DNA of 40,595 bases from JBGSYN01 sp041750975 (GCA_041750975.1 JBGSYN010000240.1:1-40595), one strand, 5' to 3'; shown: positions 1-8,785, numbered from the stretch's first letter. Program-made: numbers and translations. Notes: generated by a model from the letters alone, not told the origin.

Positions 1-597
1 CCGGCGCGCGATCGCGAATACGGCTCGAGCCAGATCCCAGGCCGGTGTCGGGCCCGTCAACTGGTCGTGCACAATCCGCAACTCCGATCGCTCGCTGGCG
101 AGGCGCAGCATTGTTGCAAGGAAACTCTTGCCCGTCATGCCGAACAACCCCGAGGTTCGAAGGATTACGTGCCTCTGGAGCCCGATCCTGACAGCTTCTT
201 CGCCAGCGAGCTTGCTGCGGCCATAGACGTTCAAGGGCTCGACCGGATCGTCTTCACGCAGTTCGTGGCCGGACCTGCCCGCAAAAACGTAGTCGGTCGA
301 GATCTGGATCAGCGGCAAGCCGCGCGCTTGACAGGCACGCGCAATTAAGCCCGGTGCGGCGGCGTTGACTTGCCACGCCGTTTCCAGATCGCGCTCGGCT
401 GCATCGACGGCGGTGACGGCCGCGGCGTTAACCACGACATCGCAAGCTGCATTGTCGATGATGTCGGTACAGCGATCAGGCTTGCGCAGGTCGAGTTGAT
501 GCCGAGACACCCCGGTCAGGCGGATATCTTCAGGCAGGGTTTCCGTTAAGGCGGAACCCAGCTGGCCGGAGGCGCCGAACACCAGGATTCTTATCAT
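1..597 (-). CDS. rmlD: dTDP-4-dehydrorhamnose reductase, C-terminus cut by window edge
   Basis: This is the last enzyme of dTDP-L-rhamnose synthesis; it reduces dTDP-4-keto-L-rhamnose with NAD(P)H in the cytoplasm. The frame reads without a stop from an ATG at 597-595 to base 1 (199 codons). It shows the N-terminal nucleotide-binding GASGQLG motif, then ISTDYVFAG and the catalytic YGRSK, in the order typical of RmlD. About 90-100 residues of a usual 290-300 are missing because the window ends. The start overlaps the rmlB stop as TGATG, so the two are probably translationally coupled. Identity is clear from motifs and from the rmlB neighbour; rmlA and rmlC may lie further left. Confidence 0.93.
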   Translation of the reverse strand, partial: MIRILVFGASGQLGSALTETLPEDIRLTGVSRHQLDLRKPDRCTDIIDNAACDVVVNAAAVTAVDAAERDLETAWQVNAAAPGLIARACQARGLPLIQISTDYVFAGRSGHELREDDPVEPLNVYGRSKLAGEEAVRIGLQRHVILRTSGLFGMTGKSFLATMLRLASERSELRIVHDQLTGPTPAWDLARAVFAIARR

Positions 598-1655
598 CAG
601 GCCGCAACCGCGCCGAGGCCCAGTCGTGCCGATTGCCAACGGCCCTGGCAGCGCGCCTGCCACCAAGGCTCGTTGTCCAGATACCAGGCGACCGTGCGCC
701 GTATGCCTTCGTCGATCCCAATGCGTGGCGACCAGTCCAACGAGGTCCGCAACCGCGTGTCGTCAATGGCGTAGCGGAAATCATGTCCCGGCCGATCCGA
801 TACGAAGCTGATCAGATCCTCATAGGGTCGTCCGTTTGGCCGCCACTCGTCGAGCAGGCGGCAAATCCGGCGAACCAGGTCGATGTTGCGCTGTTCCGCT
901 CGTCCGCCGACGAGATAGATCTCGCCCGGACAACCCCGCTCGAGGATCGTCATCAATGCACTGACATGATCTTCGACGTAGAGCCAGTCGCGAACATTGC
1001 TGCCACTGCCATAGACCGGGATGGGGAGGCCGTGGATCGCATTCAGCACGGTAAGCGGGATCAGTTTCTCGGGAAATTGGCGCGGTCCGTAATTGTTGGA
1101 GCAATTGGTGATCAGCACCGGCAATCCATAGGTTCTGCCCCAGGCCCGGACCAACATGTCCGCACTTGCTTTCGAGGCCGCATAGGGCGAATTGGGCCGA
1201 TAGGGCGAGGCGTCGTCGAAAGCACCCTCATTGCCGAGGGCCCCGTAGACCTCGTCGGTCGAGATATGCAGGAACCGAAACCTGTCCGCCCGCTCTCCGG
1301 TGAGCCCGTCACGATAGCGGCGTGCGGCGTTCAAGAGCGCCACAGTACCGACGATATTGCTGTCGATGAAGGCTGTCGGGGCATCGATCGAGCGGTCGAC
1401 ATGGGTTTCGGCCGCAAGATGGAGTACGGCGTCGGGCTGCTCCACGCGAAACAGCGTCGCCAATAGCTCGCCATCGGCGATGTCGCCTTGGACGAAGCGA
1501 TGCCCATTCGAATTCAGGGGGCCGTCGCCCAAATTGTCCAGCGATCCTGCATAGGTGAGCTTGTCCAAGGTGACGACCCGGTGACCCGCTGCGAGTGCCG
1601 CGTGGACGGTCGCCGAACCGATAAAGCCCGCGCCTCCAGTGATGAGAAGCCGCAT
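597..1655 (-). CDS. rmlB: dTDP-glucose 4,6-dehydratase
   Basis: It converts dTDP-glucose to dTDP-4-keto-6-deoxyglucose, the second step of dTDP-rhamnose synthesis. The 352-residue product has the extended-SDR NAD motif TGGAGFIGS at the N-terminus, the dehydratase signature STDEVYG with catalytic Thr-Asp-Glu, and the YAASK Tyr/Lys pair. Length matches the family. I chose the ATG at 1655 because the protein then begins directly at the Rossmann strand and a GGAGA Shine-Dalgarno sequence sits just upstream; longer in-frame extensions look unlike protein. It follows pssE by 37 bases and overlaps rmlD by one base, so it is part of the leftward pssD-pssE-rmlB-rmlD unit. Confidence 0.96.
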   Translation of the reverse strand: MRLLITGGAGFIGSATVHAALAAGHRVVTLDKLTYAGSLDNLGDGPLNSNGHRFVQGDIADGELLATLFRVEQPDAVLHLAAETHVDRSIDAPTAFIDSNIVGTVALLNAARRYRDGLTGERADRFRFLHISTDEVYGALGNEGAFDDASPYRPNSPYAASKASADMLVRAWGRTYGLPVLITNCSNNYGPRQFPEKLIPLTVLNAIHGLPIPVYGSGSNVRDWLYVEDHVSALMTILERGCPGEIYLVGGRAEQRNIDLVRRICRLLDEWRPNGRPYEDLISFVSDRPGHDFRYAIDDTRLRTSLDWSPRIGIDEGIRRTVAWYLDNEPWWQARCQGRWQSARLGLGAVAA

Positions 1656-1692
1656 TATTGGTTCTCCAGAGATAGGATTCTTCGTGGCCGGA

Positions 1693-2298
1693 TCATCCGG
1701 ACCGGCCCAGCAAAGGCCACCGCCAGCGCCGTGCCGGCTGCGCCGAAGAAACCGGTCCGATCGACCAATCTCTTGCCGCCCCGTCCCGCTCGACGATCCG
1801 CCGGTCCTGTTGGATAAACTCACGGATTGTATCGATCAGGGACTGATCCGCATGCGGTCTCAATGCCGCTTCAAGTCGTCCGGATTCGAATGTTGCCTGC
1901 CGCGTCAATACATCGACGAGTTCGGTCTCATCCATGGCGGGAACGATACCGGCGCGTCCGGCGAAGCGGCGCACGGTGCCGAGTTGGTGATCGGTCCTGT
2001 GCTCACCCAAATGCTTACGGCGGGGCATAACCACGATCGGCGTGCAGTGGGTGAGTGCGCCGATAATCGAACCCATGCCGGCATGGGCAATAACTAGCAG
2101 GGAGTCACGCATCAAACGGTTGCACTCCGAGGGTTCCACAAAACGCTGCCACTCGAAGTTCAGAGGGCAATAGCCCTCGTTGCCCGGATCGCCGATCTGC
2201 CCGAAAATCTTAAGATCCGGCCGGGTCAGTGCCCAACCGTCAACGGTGCGGACCAGACGATCGAACTTCAATTGCGTGCCGACGGTCAGAAAAATCAT
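1693..2298 (-). CDS. pssE: Alg13-like glycosyltransferase subunit (PssE/Cps14G type)
   Basis: This is the catalytic half of a two-part GT28-type glycosyltransferase in which an Alg14-like partner anchors the Alg13-like subunit to the membrane; it probably adds a sugar to a lipid-linked polysaccharide precursor. The 201-residue product opens with MIFLTVGTQ, the hallmark of the family, and contains the donor-binding segment AHAGMGSIIGAL followed by VVMPR. I prefer the ATG at 2298 to an in-frame TTG at 2310 because GGGGGA precedes it at good spacing. The last 40 or so residues are Arg/Trp-rich and look less conserved. The gene lies 24 bases after pssD. Donor and acceptor sugars cannot be read from sequence. 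Confidence 0.85.
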   Translation of the reverse strand: MIFLTVGTQLKFDRLVRTVDGWALTRPDLKIFGQIGDPGNEGYCPLNFEWQRFVEPSECNRLMRDSLLVIAHAGMGSIIGALTHCTPIVVMPRRKHLGEHRTDHQLGTVRRFAGRAGIVPAMDETELVDVLTRQATFESGRLEAALRPHADQSLIDTIREFIQQDRRIVERDGAARDWSIGPVSSAQPARRWRWPLLGRSG

Positions 2299-2322
2299 CT
2301 GGTCCCCCAAGAATGACTAAAG

Positions 2323-2829
2323 TCAAATTACCGCTCCGACATATCTGGCGCCTTTGCTCTCTTGCTCATTTTGAGCGAGGTGGCGCCATTGGGTCAGGAA
2401 AAGGTCGATAAAGGGCCGTGCCTTGCGGCCGCAAAGAGAGATACGGTCCGTATTGGCAATGCTGTCGACCCATATCGTCTTGCAGCCCATAATCTTACCA
2501 CATAATACCGCAAAAAAACCTACTGATGCCCCAGTAGAAATGACCACATCTGGCCGTATTCTGAGCATTATTAAGAAAACTGTGACAAGTTGAATAAATA
2601 GCCCTCCTCTATCATTGATATTAGCGTCAGGAACGGAAAAGTATCTTATAAACTGTTCACCATTATTGATGGTTTCCTGATTTACTTCTTCCGTATAGCC
2701 CTTCGACGTCGTCAAATACGTTACTCGGCAATCCCGCCACACAGTTTCCAGTCTGCGTACCTGAACCCAGTGTCCTCCGGCCGAAGCGGCAACCAAGACT
2801 TTTGTCTTTGACCGCGAATCATCGCCCAT
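2323..2829 (-). CDS. pssD: Alg14-like membrane-anchoring glycosyltransferase subunit (PssD/Cps14F type)
   Basis: This is the partner of the downstream Alg13-like subunit and is expected to recruit it to the inner membrane. The 168-residue product has the family features: an ASAGGHWVQ loop near residue 15, a hydrophobic stretch (FIQLVTVFLIML) in the middle, then DVVISTGASVG and a C-terminal NTDRISLCGR segment. Length is normal for the family. The ATG at 2829 has only a weak Shine-Dalgarno sequence. Base composition is clearly more AT-rich than the genes downstream, continuing the AT-rich spacer to its right, which suggests this end of the locus was acquired separately. Confidence 0.82.
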   Translation of the reverse strand: MGDDSRSKTKVLVAASAGGHWVQVRRLETVWRDCRVTYLTTSKGYTEEVNQETINNGEQFIRYFSVPDANINDRGGLFIQLVTVFLIMLRIRPDVVISTGASVGFFAVLCGKIMGCKTIWVDSIANTDRISLCGRKARPFIDLFLTQWRHLAQNEQESKGARYVGAVI

Positions 2830-3347
2830 ACTGCGAACCCATCAATTCCCCCGATGCCGCGCTGGGAGGGCTTTGAGGCGGCATATTGTGATAGAACCCG
2901 GCAGTAATTCATGCTTAATTTTCGAGATAGGTCAACTGAGATATAAGATAAGAACACCTCAAATATGTCTTTTAGACTTTATGATTTCTATAAACTAATT
3001 TTAGGCAATCTAGACGTTCAAGATAGAAATTGTTGGAGACTAAGACAACGCTCTAAACCTGAAATAGACTATGAAAGTGGAAAATAAGCCATAGATGCAG
3101 CTCCGTGTCGCAATTTGGCCCAAAAATGGAAAGCTTGGACGCTTAGAAAATTCTGGTTTTGTCAACCTCGAATAAATAATAGCAACAATGACCGTTTGCC
3201 TCGGTTACACAATAGACATGGTATTCATCGTGGTTACGTGTACTGGAGTATTCCATCCCGATCACGTTCAAGTTGAACCTGCATTGAGCAATCAGTAAGT
3301 TCTGTTGGTGAGGTATCTTATGCTCTGAACTCAACCGGAGATGTGTT
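2830..3347. other. AT-rich divergent intergenic region between polysaccharide operons
   Basis: This 518-base spacer separates the leftward pssD unit from the rightward rfbF unit and must hold the promoters of both. It is strikingly AT-rich for this window, especially at 2930-3110 and 3140-3330. I found no credible reading frame, no JUMPstart/ops element and no promoter hexamer pair good enough to assign. CCGGAG at 3335-3340 serves as the rfbF ribosome binding site. Confidence 0.6.
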
Positions 3348-4124
3348 TTGAAAGTTGCGATACTCGCCGGTGGAAAAGGCTCGCGATTGGCGGAAGAGAC
3401 TTCAGTGCGCCCCAAGCCCATGGTCGAGATCGGCGGAAGGCCGATTCTCTGGCACATCATGATGACCTATTCGAGCTATGGCTTCACTGATTTCGTGGTC
3501 GCCCTGGGATACAAGGGTGAGTATATCAAACGCTATTTTGCGGAATACGGTGCGCTGTCAGGTAATTTGACGATCAGTCTGGGCCGGACGAACCCAGTAT
3601 TGCGGCACGACATCGATCAGACGCCCTGGACGGTCGATCTCATTGAGACGGGAGACGACACCCTCACCGGGGGGAGGTTGAGACGGCTGAAACCGCATTT
3701 GGGCCAGGGCACGTTCATGCTCACCTGGGGCGATGGCGTTGCCGATATCAATCTGAGAAAGCTGATCGCCTTTCATCGCGAACACGGCAAGCTGGCCACG
3801 ATTACCGCGGTTCGTCCGCCGGCGCGCTATGGTCACATGCGGTTCGACGGCGACCGGGTCACCGCCTTCGAAGAAAAGCCGCAAACCGCCGAGGGCTGGA
3901 TCAACGGCGCCTTCTTCGTGCTCGAGCCAGAGGTCCTCGACTACATCGAAGGCGACATGGTGATGTTCGAACACGCGCCGTTGCAAAACCTCGCGCGTGA
4001 CGGAGAGCTCATGGCTTATCGCCACGAGGGTTTCTGGGCCGCCATGGATACGCTGCGCGACAGGCATAATCTGCAGCAGCTTTGGGACAATGGGGGTCGC
4101 CCGTGGGCAGTCTGGGAGCAATAA
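3348..4124 (+). CDS. rfbF: Glucose-1-phosphate cytidylyltransferase
   Basis: It forms CDP-glucose from CTP and glucose-1-phosphate, the entry step to CDP-linked deoxy and branched sugars. The 258-residue product starts with the nucleotidyltransferase signature LAGGKGSRL and has RPKPMVEIGG, the sugar-phosphate-binding lysine region, and the TWGDGVAD metal-binding segment characteristic of RfbF. It begins with TTG at 3348, placed seven bases after CCGGAG; that start gives the expected KVAILAGGKG N-terminus. It is first in a rightward operon, four bases before the epimerase/methyltransferase fusion. The usual partner rfbG (CDP-glucose 4,6-dehydratase) is not in the window. Confidence 0.95.
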   Translation: MKVAILAGGKGSRLAEETSVRPKPMVEIGGRPILWHIMMTYSSYGFTDFVVALGYKGEYIKRYFAEYGALSGNLTISLGRTNPVLRHDIDQTPWTVDLIETGDDTLTGGRLRRLKPHLGQGTFMLTWGDGVADINLRKLIAFHREHGKLATITAVRPPARYGHMRFDGDRVTAFEEKPQTAEGWINGAFFVLEPEVLDYIEGDMVMFEHAPLQNLARDGELMAYRHEGFWAAMDTLRDRHNLQQLWDNGGRPWAVWEQ

Positions 4125-4128
4125 CCTA

Positions 4129-6450
4129 ATGCGGGTACTGGTCACAGGTCACAGGGGGTATATCGGTTCGGTCCTGACCCCGATGTTGGAAGCGGCCGGC
4201 CACGCGGTCGTCGGCATCGACAGCGATCTCTACGAATGTTGCACGTTCGCGCCGGGTGGCGCCGTCCCTGACGTACCGACGATCCTGAAAGACATCCGCG
4301 AGATCGAAGTCGCGGATTTGCTTGGCTTCGATGCGGTCCTGCACCTTGCTGCTCTCTCCAACGACCCCTTGGGCGACTTTAGGCCTGAGACCACCCATTC
4401 GATCAATTTCGAGGGCACGATGCGCGTTGCCCGAGCCGCCAAGGCAGCCGGCGTCGACAGGTTCATCTTTTCCTCGTCATGCTCGAATTATGGCGCTGGC
4501 GGCCCGGAATTCATCGATGAGGCAGGGGCATTCAATCCCGTTACACCTTATGGCGAAAGCAAGGTAAGATCGGAACTGGCGCTGGCCGAACTCGCCGATT
4601 CGACGTTTTGTCCGACCTACCTTCGCAGCGCCACCGCCTATGGTGTGAGCCCGCGTATCCGCTTCGATCTGGTCCTCAATAACCTGGTCGCCTGGGCATT
4701 GACGACAGGCGAGATTCACATGAAATCTGACGGTACGCCCTGGCGACCGATTACCCACATCGAGGATATCTCGAGAGCCTTTCTTGCCGTGCTCGAGGCA
4801 CCTGCCGACCTCGTGCGCAACGAGGCCTTCAATGTCGGCGTCACCGAGCACAACTACCAAGTGCGCGAACTGGCTGCGATGGTCGCGGAAGTCGTTCCCA
4901 ATTGCGAAGTGAGCTTTGCGAAGGATGCGGCACCGGACAAACGTTCCTATCGCGTCAACTGCGACAAGATCCGACGCGTTCTGGCGGCTTTCGAACCCCA
5001 GTGGGATCCCAAGAAAGGCGCTCGGTCGCTCTATGAGGCTTACCTCGCGCAGAATTTGACGCTCGAGCAATTCGAGGGCCCACGCTATCAGCGGATCGGT
5101 CACATCAAGAAGCTGATCGCGGACGGTATCATCGATGAAACGCTGCACCACACGGCAGCGGCCCGAAGCCAGCGACTGATCACGCGGAACGAGGCGAATG
5201 CCCGTTCATTCGCGGCCGATGCGGCGAAGGTGCATTGCATTTCCTGCGGCCATAAAGGGCTCCAGCCGATCCTCGACCTTGGTCTTATGCCCCGCTCGGA
5301 CGGTCTGCTCGATTCCTCGATTCTCGATCAAAAGGAATCGCTCGTGCCGCTTCGTCTCGGCTACTGCCCGGGCTGCAGTCTTGTGCAACTTCTCGAGACA
5401 CGACCGGCGGCGGAGATGTTCGGTGAGGACTATCTCTACTTCTCCTCCTTTTCCGAAGATCTGCTCCAGCATTCGAGAGATAATGCGCTCGACTTGATCC
5501 GTTCGCGCGGTCTTACAGCCGACCATCTCGTAGTCGAGATCGCCTCGAACGACGGCTATATGTTGCGCAATTTCAAGGAGCACGGCGTTCGGGTGCTGGG
5601 CGTCGATCCGGCTAAGCATCCGGCGACTGCGGCGCGGGAGCGGGGGATCGACACTATTGTCGATTTTTTCGGAAACCGCCTGGCCTCAGAGCTTTGCGTC
5701 GAGGGCAAACGCGCCGATCTGATCATCGCCAACAATGTCGTGGCCCACGTTGCCGATCAGAACGATCTGGTAGCCGGCATGGCCACGCTCCTGGCCGATG
5801 ATGGCATGGTCGTGGTCGAGTTTCCCTATATCCGCGATCTCATCGAGTTCGTCGAATTCGACACTATCTATCACGAGCATCTCTGCTATTTTTCGGTCGG
5901 CTCCGCCCAGGCGCTTTTTGGCCGCCATGGATTGCTGCTTCGGGATGTCCGCCGACTGCCGATCCACGGCGGCTCGCTCCGCCTCTATTTCGCGAAGCAG
6001 GGCACACCGTCCGAGGCCGTGGCGTCGATCCTCGCCGAGGAGCGGGCACTCGGCCTCGACACCTATTTCTACTACGAAACCTTCGGCGCGCGGGTGCGGG
6101 AATTCCGCGCCAAGGCCCGCAAGCTCGTCGGCGACCTCAAGGCCGAGGGCAAGCGGATCGCCGCCTATGGTGCCGCCGCCAAGGGCACGATCATGCTCAA
6201 TTTCCTCGATCTCAACAGCAGCACGATCGAGTACGCGGTCGATCGCAATATCCACAAGCAGGGCAAATACATGCCGGGCGTGCGGGTGCGCATCGACGAT
6301 CCCGAGAAGCTCAAATCCGACCGGCCCGACTACGTAATGATCCTGCCCTGGAACTTCCGGGACGAAATCATCCGCCAGCAGCAGGACTTCCTGAAGTCCG
6401 GAGGCAAATTCGTCGTTCCCATTCCGGGTCTCGAGATCGTCTCGGCATGA
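4129..6450 (+). CDS. Fusion of SDR sugar epimerase/reductase and sugar C-methyltransferase
   Basis: This single 773-residue frame joins two enzymes usually encoded separately. Residues 1 to about 335 are an extended SDR domain: TGHRGYIGS binds NAD(P), and SSSCSNYG plus YGESK give the Ser/Tyr/Lys site. It lacks the Thr-Asp-Glu signature of 4,6-dehydratases, so epimerase or reductase is likelier. From about 369 a TylCIII/NovU-type C-methyltransferase follows: a zinc-binding module (CISCGH, CPGC), a SAM fold beginning VVEIASNDGY, His540, the Tyr581-His-Glu-His584 active-site motif, and a C-terminal domain starting IAAYGAAAKG. No stop or frameshift lies in the linker. The ATG at 4129 is four bases after rfbF; upstream in-frame codons overlap rfbF. 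Probable role: modifying a CDP- or dTDP-linked 4-keto sugar. The substrate is unknown. Confidence 0.9.
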   Translation: MRVLVTGHRGYIGSVLTPMLEAAGHAVVGIDSDLYECCTFAPGGAVPDVPTILKDIREIEVADLLGFDAVLHLAALSNDPLGDFRPETTHSINFEGTMRVARAAKAAGVDRFIFSSSCSNYGAGGPEFIDEAGAFNPVTPYGESKVRSELALAELADSTFCPTYLRSATAYGVSPRIRFDLVLNNLVAWALTTGEIHMKSDGTPWRPITHIEDISRAFLAVLEAPADLVRNEAFNVGVTEHNYQVRELAAMVAEVVPNCEVSFAKDAAPDKRSYRVNCDKIRRVLAAFEPQWDPKKGARSLYEAYLAQNLTLEQFEGPRYQRIGHIKKLIADGIIDETLHHTAAARSQRLITRNEANARSFAADAAKVHCISCGHKGLQPILDLGLMPRSDGLLDSSILDQKESLVPLRLGYCPGCSLVQLLETRPAAEMFGEDYLYFSSFSEDLLQHSRDNALDLIRSRGLTADHLVVEIASNDGYMLRNFKEHGVRVLGVDPAKHPATAARERGIDTIVDFFGNRLASELCVEGKRADLIIANNVVAHVADQNDLVAGMATLLADDGMVVVEFPYIRDLIEFVEFDTIYHEHLCYFSVGSAQALFGRHGLLLRDVRRLPIHGGSLRLYFAKQGTPSEAVASILAEERALGLDTYFYYETFGARVREFRAKARKLVGDLKAEGKRIAAYGAAAKGTIMLNFLDLNSSTIEYAVDRNIHKQGKYMPGVRVRIDDPEKLKSDRPDYVMILPWNFRDEIIRQQQDFLKSGGKFVVPIPGLEIVSA

Positions 6451-7622
6451 GCGAAAAATCGTCTTGTCCGGCTTGCGCCGGGACCGATCTGTCGGAGATC
6501 TATCGGCTCGACGGCATCCCGGTCCAAAGTTGCATTCTCCTCGACAGTATGGAGGAGGCGAGGGCCTTTCCACGGCACGGTTTGGTGCTGAAATACTGCG
6601 ATGGTTGCGGCTTCATTTTCAACGCGGTCTTCGAGGGCGAGCGGGTCGACTACGCCTCCGCCACCGAGGAAAGTCAGCACTTTTCCGGCACCTTTAACGG
6701 ATTTGCCAGAGAGCTCGTCGCCGAAATTGCGGGGCGGTACGATCTTTCGGGCAAACTCACACTCGAGATCGGCTGCGGCAAGGGTGATTTCCTGCAGGCG
6801 CTGGTCATGGTAACGAACACCAGAGGTCTGGGAGTCGACCCGGGCTTTATCCCCGAACGCTTCTCAGATGCATCAGGATGCGGCATCACCTTCCAGCGGG
6901 CCTATTTCGACCCGGCAAAAATCGAAAGAAGGCCGGATTTCATCATCTGCCGCCATACCCTCGAGCATATTCCGGAGGTCGGCCGGTTCATCGAAGATCT
7001 CGCGGAGGTCATCGGCGATCGTTCCGGAGTGGGCATATTCTTCGAGACTCCGGACGTTCGCCGGGTCCTGGCCGAAGGCGCATTCTGGGACATCTATTAC
7101 GAGCATTGCAGCTATTTCACGCTCGGTTCCCATGCGCGGCTGTTCCGGTGCCAGGGCATCGACATCAGCGATCTCTATCTCGCTTATGACGATCAATATA
7201 TCATCCAGTATGCTGAGGCTGGCGCAAACACCTCCCCGCTGGACAACGAGCATGATCTAGACGGGATAAGGGCGTTCGCCGCAGCGTTTCCCAAAAAGGT
7301 TGCGGCAACGCGGGCCTATTGGACGGCTTTCGTGCGGGACCGCCATCAGGCGGGCAGACGCGTCGCGGTTTGGGGCGGCGGCTCGAAGTGCGTGTCGTTC
7401 CTGACGACCAACAATCTCGGCGGCGAGATTGCGCAAGTCGTCGATATCAACCCGTTCAAGCAGGGCAAATACCTGCCCGGTACGGGACACCAGGTGGTCA
7501 GCCCCGAAGCCTTGCGGGGCGCTCCCCCCGATACGGTCATCGTCATGAACCCCGTCTATCGTGGAGAGATCGCCGCCGATCTCGAAACCATGGGGCTCAC
7601 ACCTGAACTGGTCGCGGTATGA
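6447..7622 (+). CDS. Class I SAM-dependent sugar C-methyltransferase-like protein (first paralog)
   Basis: This 391-residue protein has the same three-part layout as the methyltransferase half of the preceding fusion: an N-terminal zinc module (CPACAG near residue 6 and CDGCG near 53), a SAM-binding core with LEIGCGKGDFL, and a C-terminal domain starting VAVWGGGSK. The active-site motif is Tyr217-Tyr-Glu-His220, preceded by RHTLEH. The start overlaps the stop of the fusion gene as ATGA, so translation is coupled. Family members methylate carbon 3 of 4-keto-6-deoxy sugar nucleotides, but this branch is divergent and a different carbon or substrate is possible. Confidence 0.87.
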   Translation: MSEKSSCPACAGTDLSEIYRLDGIPVQSCILLDSMEEARAFPRHGLVLKYCDGCGFIFNAVFEGERVDYASATEESQHFSGTFNGFARELVAEIAGRYDLSGKLTLEIGCGKGDFLQALVMVTNTRGLGVDPGFIPERFSDASGCGITFQRAYFDPAKIERRPDFIICRHTLEHIPEVGRFIEDLAEVIGDRSGVGIFFETPDVRRVLAEGAFWDIYYEHCSYFTLGSHARLFRCQGIDISDLYLAYDDQYIIQYAEAGANTSPLDNEHDLDGIRAFAAAFPKKVAATRAYWTAFVRDRHQAGRRVAVWGGGSKCVSFLTTNNLGGEIAQVVDINPFKQGKYLPGTGHQVVSPEALRGAPPDTVIVMNPVYRGEIAADLETMGLTPELVAV

Positions 7623-8785
7623 TGGATCAGGCATGCCCACTTTGCGGCGCATCGGAGCCGCTGGAGATTTTCGCGCTCAATGATATGCCGTTGGTCTGCA
7701 ACCAGCTCTGGCCCGATGCCGAAGCCGCAGCGAAGGCACCCTTGGGCGATATCGATCTCGTGATCTGTGAAGGCTGCGCCTTGATCTGGAACCATGCGTT
7801 CCAGGCGAATCGCATGGTCTATGCCCCGGGATATGAAAACGCCCTCCATTTTTCACCCAGGTTCCAGGCGTTCGCCGATGAACTGGCGGCGGGCCTGGTG
7901 GCGCGTTATGATTTAGCCGAGCGGGACATCATCGAGATCGGCTGTGGCGACGGCCATATGCTCGATCTCATGGCAAAGCATGGGGTGAGGACGGCGATTG
8001 GCTTCGATCCCTCCATGCAGGGGGTTACGACGTCCTACACCCAGCGAAATGGTGTTGAGATCGTACCAGAGTACTTAAGCTCGAAGGATCTGGACCGCCC
8101 GTTCGACGCCATCCTCTGCCGCCATGTGCTTGAACATCTGGAAGATCCGGTCCCACTGCTTCGCGACATTCGCCACGCCATCGGCAATCGCGACGTCGCC
8201 GTCTATTTCGAGGTGCCGAATGCAGGCTGGATGCTCGACAATGTGTCAATGTGGGACGTGATCTACGAGCACGTCACCTATTGGACCGCACCCGCAATTA
8301 CCGCGCTCTTTCGCCGGACCGGTTTCGAGCCGGTCTCGGTGTCGGCGGGCTATGGCGGCCAGTTCCTGATGATCGAGGCGAAGCCGTCCGAGCCCGATCT
8401 CGCTTGGAAATCCGGCGATACCGCATCCATAAGAGCGGCAGCGACGGGCTTCAAGGCCGCAGTCGGGCAGGAATTGGCGAAATGGCATGAGCGATTTGCG
8501 AGGCTCGACGGGCGTGCGGTGATCTGGGGTGCCGGCTCCAAGGGGATAACATTCGCCAATGCCTTGGGCCAGAGTGCCGGCGCGTTGGCGGCCTTGGTCG
8601 ATCTCAATCCGCGCAAGCACGGCCTCGCCGTTCCGGGCGTCGCCTTGCCTGTCATTGCGCCCGAAGAACTCGCCGGCGTCCGCCCGGATCTGCTCTTGAT
8701 CTCAAACGCGCTCTACGAGCCGGAGATTTCCGCGCGGATGCGTAGCATGGGGTTGCATTCTGCAATCGGCGTGATCGCGGGGTAG
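7619..8785 (+). CDS. Class I SAM-dependent sugar C-methyltransferase-like protein (second paralog)
   Basis: This 388-residue paralog of the previous gene again has the zinc module (CPLCGA near residue 5, CEGC near 45), a SAM-binding core with IEIGCGDGHML, RHVLEH, and a C-terminal domain starting AVIWGAGSKG. At the active-site motif it reads Ile215-Tyr-Glu-His218, so the first Tyr of the family motif is Ile here, while Glu and His remain. It begins ATGATG overlapping the previous stop by four bases. Three methyltransferase domains in a row suggest a multiply methylated or branched sugar, or specialised duplicates. The exact reaction cannot be assigned. Confidence 0.86.
   Translation: MMDQACPLCGASEPLEIFALNDMPLVCNQLWPDAEAAAKAPLGDIDLVICEGCALIWNHAFQANRMVYAPGYENALHFSPRFQAFADELAAGLVARYDLAERDIIEIGCGDGHMLDLMAKHGVRTAIGFDPSMQGVTTSYTQRNGVEIVPEYLSSKDLDRPFDAILCRHVLEHLEDPVPLLRDIRHAIGNRDVAVYFEVPNAGWMLDNVSMWDVIYEHVTYWTAPAITALFRRTGFEPVSVSAGYGGQFLMIEAKPSEPDLAWKSGDTASIRAAATGFKAAVGQELAKWHERFARLDGRAVIWGAGSKGITFANALGQSAGALAALVDLNPRKHGLAVPGVALPVIAPEELAGVRPDLLLISNALYEPEISARMRSMGLHSAIGVIAG

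Noticed and set aside
2830..3347. JUMPstart/ops antitermination element or small gene in the AT-rich spacer
   Set aside because: I found no GGCGGTAG-type ops core and no frame with a start, ribosome binding site and protein-like sequence.
5686..6573. 295-codon open frame opposite the fused methyltransferase
   Set aside because: It is antisense to a well-supported coding frame, with no recognisable domain.
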